Of a stretch of 8,200 nt of DNA, positions 1 to 5,752 are shown in pieces (within the stretch, counting starts at the first letter, position 1; each line of letters opens with the position of its first letter). The position numbers and the translations under genes are program-made. Source of the stretch: Chitinophagaceae bacterium (GTDB lineage: Bacteria > Bacteroidota > Bacteroidia > Chitinophagales > Chitinophagaceae); assembly GCA_947483345.1 (NCBI GenBank), contig CANKNL010000131.1, positions 1 to 8,200 on the forward strand, given 5' to 3'. The notes under the pieces were generated by a model, which searched no databases, was not told the origin of the DNA, and saw nothing but the letters and a program-made list of their open reading frames with translations.

Positions 1-152
1 CTGCCACCACTGTATTGGCCGGATGCAGAATTCATTAGCATGACAAAGGGTAAAACAAAAAATAGGGTCTTCAAAAAAATAAATTTACTAAATATACGTA
101 CTTATACTTAAGTATTTCATTTTATCATATTAAATTTCTTTTAAATTTCATA
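1..152. other. Left edge, no assignable gene
   Basis: I cannot assign a gene here. One plus-strand frame is open from base 1 to a TAA at 109-111. Its predicted end is rich in Lys, Asn and Thr and resembles no family I know, so it may be the tail of an upstream gene or chance. On the minus strand an ATG at 39-41 starts a frame that is open to the edge for 13 codons, preceded by a near -7 box (TATTTTTTG, one base too long). Both readings are unproven. Bases 60-152 are very AT-rich and hold nothing recognisable. Confidence 0.3.
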
Positions 153-290
153 GCAACGTCTCTCTTCTGGTTTGTGTGTATGGCTGAGGACGTTGCATAT
201 TTTATGAAGGGTAGTACGCAACGTCCCGTGTCGGAGACGTTGCTGAGAAACACAACTTTCCAAGGGCTCCTGTGCATGCCGGAGACGTTG
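153..290. repeat. Cluster of GCAACGTC / GACGTTGC inverted repeats
   Basis: Three inverted-repeat units follow each other. Unit 1 has GCAACGTC at 153-160 and GACGTTGC at 189-196, with a 28-base spacer. Unit 2 has GCAACGTC at 218-225 and GACGTTGC at 236-243; an inner CCG/CGG pair extends the stem, giving 11 pairs, one bulged A (235) and a TGT loop. Unit 3 has an intact right arm GGAGACGTTG at 281-290 and a decayed left arm near 253-260 (CAACTTTC). The right flanks of units 1 and 3 also match (ATTTTA then GAA-like), so more than the arms was copied. The layout resembles REP-type palindromes found between genes. No transposase is visible in the window. Confidence 0.7.
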
Positions 291-305
291 AGATTATTTT
301 AAGAA

Positions 306-334
306 AGATGACATCTTTTCAAAAGATGTCATCT
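306..334. repeat. Perfect 14-bp-arm hairpin upstream of lepA
   Basis: AGATGACATCTTTT (306-319) and AAAAGATGTCATCT (321-334) are exact reverse complements around a single C at 320. Each arm holds a near-palindrome of its own (GATGACATC, GATGTCATC), so a cruciform or two small hairpins are both possible. The structure lies 59 bases before the lepA -7 box. It could be a terminator for an upstream gene, a protein-binding site or a repeat-family member. No T-run follows on the plus strand, which argues against a classical terminator in that direction. Confidence 0.75.
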
Positions 335-368
335 CATGCAAATCAGTATAATCCATGTTCCAATACAC

Positions 369-400
369 TGTTCAAAATCCGCCATTTTAAACTACTTTTG
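369..400 (+). promoter_or_regulatory. Bacteroidota-type promoter for lepA
   Basis: TACTTTTG at 393-400 matches the Bacteroidota -7 box TAnnTTTG exactly. The -33 element (TTTG-like) is weak here: only TGTT at 369-372 lies at a suitable distance. Transcription from this box would leave a leader of about 20 bases before the lepA start at 429. The assignment rests mainly on the -7 match and its position. Confidence 0.5.
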
Positions 401-412
401 CAGCTCTAAAAA

Positions 413-418
413 AGAGGA
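413..418 (+). promoter_or_regulatory. Shine-Dalgarno-like site of lepA
   Basis: AGAGGA ends 10 bases before the ATG at 429 and could pair with the 16S rRNA tail. It supports that start codon. Most other genes in the window have only A/T-rich leaders, as is usual in Bacteroidota, so this one stands out slightly. Confidence 0.45.
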
Positions 419-428
419 TAGTTAGTAC

Positions 429-2219
429 ATGAAGAATATCAGAAATTTTTGCATCATTGCTCATATTGACCACGGCAAAAGTACCCTTGCCGATAGGCTA
501 CTGGAATTTACCCATACCATTGGCGAACGTGATATGCAGGCTCAAGTACTGGATGATATGGACCTGGAAAGAGAAAAAGGTATCACCATTAAAAGTCATG
601 CGATACAGATCAATTATAAATGGAAAGACACCGAATATGTACTAAACCTGATTGATACACCGGGGCATGTGGATTTTAGTTATGAAGTGAGCCGTGCCCT
701 TGCTGCCTGCGAAGGTGCATTGCTTTTAGTGGATGCAAGTCAGGGTATTCAAGCTCAGACAATCAGTAACTTATACCTTGCAATTGAAAATAACCTTGAG
801 ATAATTCCGGTGATCAATAAGATTGATATGGACGGTGCCATGATACCCGAAGTAACCGATCAGATTGTAGAACTCATTGGCTGTAAACCCGAAGACATCT
901 TGCTTGCCAGCGGAAAAAGCGGCATTGGAATTGAAGAAATATTAACGGCTATCATTGATCGTATTCCTGCCCCAAAGGGCGATCCCAATGCACCGCTGCA
1001 GGCTCTGATTTTCGACAGTGTGTACAACAGCTTTCGCGGAATTATAGTTTATTACCGGGTGTTTAATGGTACGCTTAAAAAGAATGATAAGATTAAATTT
1101 AGTAATACAGGCCTCGAATATGGTGCTGATGAAGTGGGCATATTAAAATTTGGTATGGCTGCCAGGCCCGAAGTGGCAGCAGGCGATGTGGGCTATATTA
1201 TCACCGGCATTAAAAACGCCAAAGAAGTAAAAGTGGGTGATACCATCACGACAACAATTAATGGTTCAACTGAAGCGATACAGGGCTTTGAAGATGTAAA
1301 GCCAATGGTTTTTGCAGGGATCTTTCCTGTAGAGACCGATGATTTTGAAGAACTGCGTGACTGTATGGATAAATTGCAGTTGAATGATGCTTCCCTTACA
1401 TTTGAGCTGGAAACCAGTCAGGCATTGGGCTTTGGCTTTCGCTGCGGATTTTTAGGCATGTTGCACATGGAGATCATTCAGGAACGTTTAGAAAGGGAGT
1501 ATAATCAAATGGTGATTACCACCGTACCCAACGTAAGTTTTATTGCTACCACTGTGCGTAAGGAAGTAGTAAAGATTAACAACCCAACCGAAATGCCCGA
1601 CCCTACAAGGATCGATCATATTGATGAGCCGTTTATCAAAGCACAGATCATAACCAAACCAGAGTACATAGGTAATATCATGACACTCTGTATTACCAAA
1701 AGAGGAATTCTAACACACCAGCATTACTTAACCCCAACCCGCGTGGAGCTTAGTTTTGAAATGCCTTTAACCGAAATTGTTTTTGACTTTTATGATAAAC
1801 TAAAAAGTATGACCCGGGGTTATGCCTCTTTTGATTATCACCCTTTAGAATATCGTGCCAGTGATATTGTAAAAATGGATATTTTATTGAACGGTGAAAA
1901 AGTGGATGCCTTAAGTGCCTTAATACACCGTGGCCGTGCACATGAGTTTGGCCGTAAACTTTGTGAAAAATTAAAAGAGTTATTACCAAAGCAGCAGTTT
2001 CAAATTGCGATACAAGCTGCTATTGGTGCTAAGGTTGTGGCAAGAGAAAATATCAGTGCTATGCGAAAAGATGTTACAGCCAAATGTTATGGAGGCGATA
2101 TCAGCAGAAAAAGAAAATTATTAGAGAAACAGAAAGAAGGTAAGAAAAGGATGAAGCAGATCGGTAATGTGGAAGTGCCGCAGGAGGCGTTTTTGGCAGT
2201 ATTAAAATTGAACGATTAG
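429..2219 (+). CDS. lepA: Elongation factor 4 (LepA), ribosome back-translocase GTPase
   Basis: LepA is a cytosolic translational GTPase that acts on the 70S ribosome; back-translocation of tRNAs and a role in initiation or ribosome biogenesis have been reported. The protein has 596 residues, close to the usual ~600. G-domain motifs are intact: AHIDHGKST at 11-19 (G1), GITIK at 51-55 (G2), DTPGH at 76-80 (G3), NKID at 130-133 (G4) and SGKSG near 161-165 (G5). Domain II, the EF-G-like domains III and V, and the LepA-specific C-terminal domain with its basic RKRKLLEKQKEGKKRMK stretch follow in order, ending in VPQEAFLAVLKLND. The ATG at 429 gives the family's normal N-terminus and has an SD-like AGAGGA and a -7 box upstream. 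Nothing is missing or broken. It appears to be a stand-alone housekeeping gene. Confidence 0.98.
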   Translation: MKNIRNFCIIAHIDHGKSTLADRLLEFTHTIGERDMQAQVLDDMDLEREKGITIKSHAIQINYKWKDTEYVLNLIDTPGHVDFSYEVSRALAACEGALLLVDASQGIQAQTISNLYLAIENNLEIIPVINKIDMDGAMIPEVTDQIVELIGCKPEDILLASGKSGIGIEEILTAIIDRIPAPKGDPNAPLQALIFDSVYNSFRGIIVYYRVFNGTLKKNDKIKFSNTGLEYGADEVGILKFGMAARPEVAAGDVGYIITGIKNAKEVKVGDTITTTINGSTEAIQGFEDVKPMVFAGIFPVETDDFEELRDCMDKLQLNDASLTFELETSQALGFGFRCGFLGMLHMEIIQERLEREYNQMVITTVPNVSFIATTVRKEVVKINNPTEMPDPTRIDHIDEPFIKAQIITKPEYIGNIMTLCITKRGILTHQHYLTPTRVELSFEMPLTEIVFDFYDKLKSMTRGYASFDYHPLEYRASDIVKMDILLNGEKVDALSALIHRGRAHEFGRKLCEKLKELLPKQQFQIAIQAAIGAKVVARENISAMRKDVTAKCYGGDISRKRKLLEKQKEGKKRMKQIGNVEVPQEAFLAVLKLND

Positions 2220-2232
2220 ACCATTCTGTGTG

Positions 2233-2245
2233 CCTCCCTTGGAGG
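2233..2245. repeat. Small GC hairpin after lepA
   Basis: CCTCC (2233-2237) pairs with GGAGG (2241-2245) across a CTT loop, starting 14 bases after the lepA stop codon. No T-run follows on the plus strand, so it may only weakly stop transcription or protect the 3' end of the mRNA. The bases resemble those of the second hairpin at 2317-2335, so both may be remnants of the same intergenic repeat. Confidence 0.4.
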
Positions 2246-2316
2246 ATGACTTGGAGAAGATATGAGCGAAGATTATAGTTAAGAAACGTAAATATAAAAC
2301 CAAACGAAATCACACG

Positions 2317-2347
2317 CCATCTCCATTGGAGAGGGCTGGAGTGAGGT
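2317..2347. repeat. GGAGAGGGCTGGAGTGAGGT intergenic repeat
   Basis: CCATCTCC (2317-2324) and GGAGAGGG (2328-2335) form a hairpin with an ATT loop and one A/G mismatch, followed by CTGGAGTGAGGT. From memory, sequences of the type CCCTCTCC..GGAGAGGGCTGGGGTGAGG are scattered between genes in many Bacteroidota genomes; this looks like a slightly decayed copy. It sits in the 174-base spacer between lepA and the next gene. Its function is unknown. Confidence 0.5.
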
Positions 2348-2393
2348 CACCGGAAAGTTTAAGTAAATAAGTAATTTTAAAAAAACAAATCCC

Positions 2394-2768
2394 ATGAGCA
2401 ATTTTTCTTTAGATGCCGATATGGAAATAGAAATAATGGCCAGCTTCATCCAAAAAGGCAGTGATGCCCCTTTAATTGGTGTGGATTATGAATTCAGGTT
2501 GTTTGAAAAAGATCTGATGGAAGATGATTATCTGGGTAAAAGTGCACTGGATGAGCATGGTGTTGCCAGAGTAACTTTTAAACATGGTGCGTACATGGAT
2601 TTTTTAAATCCGGAAAAAAATCCGGATCTGTATTTTGCTTTATACAAAGCTGATGCGCTCATTTTTCAAAGTAAGGTCATGCGTGACCTGGATATTGAAG
2701 GATTAGAAAAATTTAAAATGGGCGAGGGCGAAATTATTGATTTGGGAACATTTTTGGTTAACGCTTAA
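2394..2768 (+). CDS. Small uncharacterised cytosolic protein, probably a beta-sandwich
   Basis: I do not recognise this 124-residue protein as a named family. It is acidic, with no signal peptide, membrane segment or cysteine. It shows alternating hydrophobic stretches (MEIEIMASF, VDYEFRLFEKD, GVARVTFKHGAY, LYFALYKADALIF) that suggest a single all-beta domain, and DEHGVARVTF looks like the turn and strand of a transthyretin- or prealbumin-like fold. That fold guess is inference. The ATG at 2394 has an A-rich leader (AAAAAAACAAAT) typical of the phylum and no SD. A near -7 box (TAATTTTA, one mismatch) lies at 2372-2379, but it sits very close to the start and lacks a -33 partner; read-through from lepA is the alternative. 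The stop codon overlaps the stop codon of the convergent gene by 4 bases. Confidence 0.8.
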   Translation: MSNFSLDADMEIEIMASFIQKGSDAPLIGVDYEFRLFEKDLMEDDYLGKSALDEHGVARVTFKHGAYMDFLNPEKNPDLYFALYKADALIFQSKVMRDLDIEGLEKFKMGEGEIIDLGTFLVNA

Positions 2769-3724
2769 TCATTTCCCTTTCCTTTAGGCTTAGCCGGCTC
2801 GGTATTTTTTAGTTTATTTTCATCAATAATACCGGATGGATCACGTATAGGATTTGGTACAGGTGCCTCGCCATCAGGCGTTACCAGGTTAAATATTTTT
2901 TCTACATGCACCCATTTACCGGCTTTCCATTTAAAGCCTTCATAGTCACCATCACCAATCAGGGTCCATTTCTTTTTGGGTTCATTTGATTCTGATATCA
3001 GGTGCTCAACAATGATCATGTCCAAATCTTTATCATAGGTAAGCCGGGGACCGGCTTCTTTTTTATATTCCATGATGTAGCGGCTCTGAGAAGTTTTAAA
3101 AACAGAATCTTCTTCATAACTGAAATAACGGCCGCCAAAAGTAGGTTCCTCATTTAAAAAGTTAAGTACCTCAATAATTTTACGGCTGCTGCGGATATTA
3201 TTTTCATCAAATCCGATGAGGGTATAAAAATTCTGATTACTGCTTTTCTTCAAAATAATTTTATAATAAATAGCACCAATCCAACCATAGTTATTGCCAA
3301 TGGTGTCTGTTACATTGCTGGTAACATCCGACTTATCTATAAGCGGATATAATTTTAAAGACCCATCATAAGTTTTCATTTGAATGGCGCCATGCTGTCG
3401 AATAATATTTTCATTAATGACCAACTGCCAGGTAAAGATCCTGAATACACTGTCGGGCGAGTACTGTATTGATATCGTTTGCAAGGATTCGAAAGGGTAG
3501 TGGAAAGCATTTTTTGTTTTCAGTGCCCGCACCAGCATACGTGTAAAACTGCTGTCGGCATTAAACCGGTCATCAGCATTTCTGCCCTGTATAATTTGTA
3601 CAGAAAATGCCCTTAATGAATCTTCTTTTTGCTGCAGTAATTTTAAATCTGCTTTGCTGATACCTTGTGCAAATGACAAATGGCTGATCAGAAAGAAAAA
3701 CAATAAACCAGACAGTTTCTTCAT
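2765..3724 (-). CDS. Secreted uncharacterised Bacteroidota protein
   Basis: The protein has 319 residues. It starts with a clear Sec signal peptide: KK at 2-3, a hydrophobic core LLFFFLI at 7-13 and a probable cleavage after SFA (residue 19) before Q20. There is no lipobox cysteine, so it should be periplasmic or exported rather than a lipoprotein. The mature part has the mixed strands of a beta-rich domain (SIQYSPDSVFRIFTWQL near 85-101, YGWIGAIYYKIIL near 146-158, WTLIGDGDYEGFKWKAGKW near 253-271) and ends in a Lys/Pro-rich tail from about 288. I recall similar proteins annotated only as hypothetical in Bacteroidota; no catalytic motif is evident. The ATG is supported by the signal peptide and by a promoter about 36 bases upstream. 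It is transcribed apart from the heptose genes. Confidence 0.9.
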   Translation of the reverse strand: MKKLSGLLFFFLISHLSFAQGISKADLKLLQQKEDSLRAFSVQIIQGRNADDRFNADSSFTRMLVRALKTKNAFHYPFESLQTISIQYSPDSVFRIFTWQLVINENIIRQHGAIQMKTYDGSLKLYPLIDKSDVTSNVTDTIGNNYGWIGAIYYKIILKKSSNQNFYTLIGFDENNIRSSRKIIEVLNFLNEEPTFGGRYFSYEEDSVFKTSQSRYIMEYKKEAGPRLTYDKDLDMIIVEHLISESNEPKKKWTLIGDGDYEGFKWKAGKWVHVEKIFNLVTPDGEAPVPNPIRDPSGIIDENKLKNTEPAKPKGKGND

Positions 3725-3759
3725 GCAATAAATTTAGTCAATACTTAAACAAGTTGGTA

Positions 3760-3793
3760 CAAAGTTATTGATTAGGTATAAAATTTAACTAAA
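3760..3793 (-). promoter_or_regulatory. Promoter of the secreted-protein gene
   Basis: On the minus strand TAACTTTG (plus positions 3760-3767) is an exact TAnnTTTG -7 box. A TTTA element (plus 3790-3793) stands 22 bases further upstream as a likely -33 box. The expected start of transcription leaves a leader of roughly 30 bases before the ATG at 3724. This is the best promoter candidate in the window. Confidence 0.6.
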
Positions 3794-3802
3794 GATTAGC
3801 CA

Positions 3803-3814
3803 CCAATTAACTGG
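3803..3814. repeat. Short imperfect palindrome downstream of gmhB
   Basis: On the minus strand CCAGTTAATTGG is palindromic apart from one G-T pair. It lies 23 bases after the gmhB stop codon and is followed, a little later, by a T-rich stretch (TTTAGTTAAATTTT). It could be a weak terminator for the heptose operon. The rest of the 113-base spacer contains only the promoter of the next gene. Confidence 0.25.
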
Positions 3815-3837
3815 GGCACATAGATTTGATGAGACGC

Positions 3838-4398
3838 CTACTGGATATTTTTTAAATGCTTTGAAAAAGACAGTAAGGATTCATAAACGGCATCAATACG
3901 ATTATCGTTCAAATCTACTTCGGGCCTGGTTGTAGGCAGAAAGATTGTTTTTACACCCAAGTTACGGCCAAATTGCATATCACTGAGTGTATTACCAACC
4001 ATGATGGCTTTGCCGAAATCAATTTCTGGAAAATCCATTTTTGCCTGTAAACCCATGCCGGGATTGGGTTTGCGGTTTAGGCTATCGTCTTCCAGATCCG
4101 GACAAAAATAAACGGCATCAATTCGGCCACCTGCTTTTGTAATTTCGGCAATCATATTTTTATGAATGAGCTCTAGGTCTTCTCTGTTGGTAACCCCTTT
4201 CCCAATACCTTTTTGATTGGTTACCACTATAAGGCGACTGAATATTTTTGCAAAAACAGCGATCGCTTCTCTGGCGCCATCATAAAAACTAAATTCATCC
4301 CAGGTGTGTATATAATCCAGGTGTTTTTCATGATTGATCACACCATCGCGGTCAAGGAAAAGCGTCCAGGATTTGTCTATTTTGCTAAGATCGATCAT
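3838..4398 (-). CDS. gmhB: D-glycero-D-manno-heptose 1,7-bisphosphate 7-phosphatase (GmhB-like, HAD)
   Basis: A cytosolic HAD phosphatase of 186 residues, the usual length. It should remove the C7 phosphate from heptose 1,7-bisphosphate to give the 1-phosphate used by HddC. Motif I is FLDRDGVIN with nucleophile D16 and acid/base D18; motif II is VVTNQKGIGKG with T60; motif III is RKPNPGMG with K110. Two points are odd. The loop that holds a Cys/His zinc site in E. coli GmhB keeps only C99 (FCPDLEDDSLNRKP). Motif IV reads VGNTLSD, with N136 where GD is usual; D140 remains. The four-gene context favours the alpha-anomer substrate, as reported for the Bacteroides thetaiotaomicron enzyme. A histidinol-phosphate phosphatase or another HAD-IIIA role is less likely here. 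It is last in the operon, 74 bases after hddC. Confidence 0.88.
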   Translation of the reverse strand: MIDLSKIDKSWTLFLDRDGVINHEKHLDYIHTWDEFSFYDGAREAIAVFAKIFSRLIVVTNQKGIGKGVTNREDLELIHKNMIAEITKAGGRIDAVYFCPDLEDDSLNRKPNPGMGLQAKMDFPEIDFGKAIMVGNTLSDMQFGRNLGVKTIFLPTTRPEVDLNDNRIDAVYESLLSFSKHLKNIQ

Positions 4399-4410
4399 GT
4401 ATTTCTTATA

Positions 4411-4427
4411 TTAAACCGTTAGTTTAA
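4411..4427. repeat. Small hairpin between hddC and gmhB
   Basis: TTAAAC (4411-4416) and GTTTAA (4422-4427) can pair around CGTTA. It lies 12 bases upstream of the gmhB start, in a 74-base spacer that has no -7 box. As an mRNA structure it might tune gmhB translation relative to hddC, but at six mostly A-T pairs it may be chance. Confidence 0.25.
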
Positions 4428-4465
4428 GGCCACTATAATTTTTGAATGGTATGCCAATTTTTAAT

Positions 4466-4493
4466 CCAACTTCTAAATTCTAACTCCTAACTC
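4466..4493 (-). repeat. Four 7-bp tandem repeats across the hddC stop codon
   Basis: On the minus strand four heptamers follow each other: GAGTTAG, GAGTTAG, AATTTAG, AAGTTGG. The first two are identical, the others differ at two to three bases. They encode the last six residues of HddC (ELGVRI), supply its TAG stop (4473-4475) and run 7 bases past it. As seven is not a multiple of three, a gain or loss of a unit would change the reading frame at the very end of the protein. Confidence 0.6.
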
Positions 4494-5174
4494 CTTCTGT
4501 GCTCTTTCGTAATCTTCGGGAATACCAATATCTATAAAATAAGTATCCTGTACAATGCCGACCATTTTTCTTTTGTCAACATATTTTTCCAGGTAATCTT
4601 TTTCAAAAGAGAAATGTTGTGGCCAAACTTCCTGTAAGAATACGGCAACTTGAAGTACATAAACGCCACCGTTTATCAATCCTGATTTATAAAATTGCTT
4701 TTCTTTAAAACTGACTATAGCATGATCATGGTTCATTTCTACAACGCCATATCTGTTAAAATCCTGCATGGGCTTTAAAGCCATTGTACAGTCTGCGTTG
4801 CAGCTATCATGCCAGGCATAAAGATTTTCGATATCTGTTTTAAACAAGGTATCGCCATTAACTATTAACACCGTTTTTGCTGTAGCCAGGCTGCAGGCCA
4901 GCTTTACCGCACCGCCGGTACCAAGCGGTTCGGCTTCAATTGAAAATTGTTTGTTGAGTAAAGGGTATTGTTCATTAATATAGTTAATGAGGAGGTTGCT
5001 TTTATAGCCAACAGAAAATATGATTGAATTGATGCCCTGACTCAATAAATGCTCAACCACAAAATAGATAAATGGTTTACCGGCAACGGGTGCCATACAT
5101 TTTGGTAAATCCGAAACCACAGTACGCAGTCTGGTACCCAATCCGCCGGCTAATATGATGGCTTCTTTAATCAT
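4473..5174 (-). CDS. hddC: D-glycero-alpha-D-manno-heptose 1-phosphate guanylyltransferase
   Basis: A cytosolic nucleotidyltransferase of 233 residues that should join heptose 1-phosphate and GTP to give GDP-heptose and pyrophosphate. The N-terminal nucleotide-binding signature is at 9-15 (AGGLGTR) and continues through SDLPKCMAPVAGKPF with K25; this run is characteristic of HddC/WcbM-like enzymes. EPLGTGGA lies at 82-89, the metal-binding NGD at 106-108, INGGVY at 167-172, and FIDIGIPEDYERA at 213-225 with D215 as a likely second metal ligand. Length and motifs fit the short single-domain pyrophosphorylases. By itself it could be a mannose- or glucose-1-phosphate transferase; the gmhA-hddA-gmhB neighbours decide for heptose. 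Its ATG overlaps the gmhA stop in an ATGA, which suggests translational coupling. Confidence 0.92.
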   Translation of the reverse strand: MIKEAIILAGGLGTRLRTVVSDLPKCMAPVAGKPFIYFVVEHLLSQGINSIIFSVGYKSNLLINYINEQYPLLNKQFSIEAEPLGTGGAVKLACSLATAKTVLIVNGDTLFKTDIENLYAWHDSCNADCTMALKPMQDFNRYGVVEMNHDHAIVSFKEKQFYKSGLINGGVYVLQVAVFLQEVWPQHFSFEKDYLEKYVDKRKMVGIVQDTYFIDIGIPEDYERAQKELGVRI

Positions 5175-5743
5175 CCGAAGTATTCGGCTTCAACCAGCTG
5201 ACAAATGATATGTCCTAACATAATATGGCTTTCCTGAATCCGGGGAGTATCTGTAGAAGGCACATTGATCAGGTAATCGGAAAATGTTTTCAGGGTGCCG
5301 CCGCTTGCTCCGGTAAAAGCAATGGTGACCATGCCTTTTTCTTTGGCCATTTCAAAAGCATTAAAAATATTCAGGCTGTTACCCGAAGTACTCAGGCCAA
5401 TTAACACATCGCCTTTTTGGCCAATTCCTTTTATTAAGCGGGAATAGATCACATCATAACTGTAATCATTGGCTACAGCTGTTAAGTAAGAGGTATTGCA
5501 ATGCAAAGCCTCGGCCGGCAAGGCATCTCTGTCGGTATAAAAGCGGCCACTGAACTCGGCGGCCAGGTGCTGGGCATCTGCAGCACTGCCTCCATTACCA
5601 CAAAATAATACTTTGTTACCGGCCTTAAAAGCCTTTACAATAACTGCAATACAATCCTGTACCGTTTTTAATAATTCCTCATTTTGTAAAACTTGCTGTT
5701 TTACCATTATAGAGGACTGTACAATATTTTTTATCTGTTCCAT
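5171..5743 (-). CDS. gmhA: Sedoheptulose 7-phosphate isomerase (GmhA)
   Basis: GmhA converts sedoheptulose 7-phosphate to D-glycero-D-manno-heptose 7-phosphate, the first step of the heptose pathway; the family is a cytosolic tetramer. This 190-residue protein is one SIS domain of the usual length. The phosphate-binding FCGNGGSAADAQHLAAEFSGRF spans 47-68 and includes H59 and E63; LSTSGNS is at 117-123; TPRIQESHIMLGH at 166-178 supplies Q170 and H178. H59, E63, Q170 and H178 correspond, with a two-residue offset, to metal-binding and catalytic residues of the E. coli enzyme. The ATG at 5743 follows the hddA stop by 9 bases with an AT-rich leader. This run of motifs separates it well from the DiaA and generic SIS relatives. 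Confidence 0.96.
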   Translation of the reverse strand: MEQIKNIVQSSIMVKQQVLQNEELLKTVQDCIAVIVKAFKAGNKVLFCGNGGSAADAQHLAAEFSGRFYTDRDALPAEALHCNTSYLTAVANDYSYDVIYSRLIKGIGQKGDVLIGLSTSGNSLNIFNAFEMAKEKGMVTIAFTGASGGTLKTFSDYLINVPSTDTPRIQESHIMLGHIICQLVEAEYFG

Positions 5744-5752
5744 ATTAATTTT

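Noticed and set aside
1..41. Possible minus-strand gene start at the left edge
   Set aside because: Only 13 codons are visible and the -7 box has the wrong spacing, so no call can be made.
1750..1989. Minus-strand open frame inside lepA
   Set aside because: It lies fully inside the conserved C-terminal half of LepA and its product has no recognisable features.
2101..2313. Minus-strand open frame crossing the lepA end and the repeat spacer
   Set aside because: It is mostly antisense to lepA and repeat sequence, with no start signal or family resemblance.
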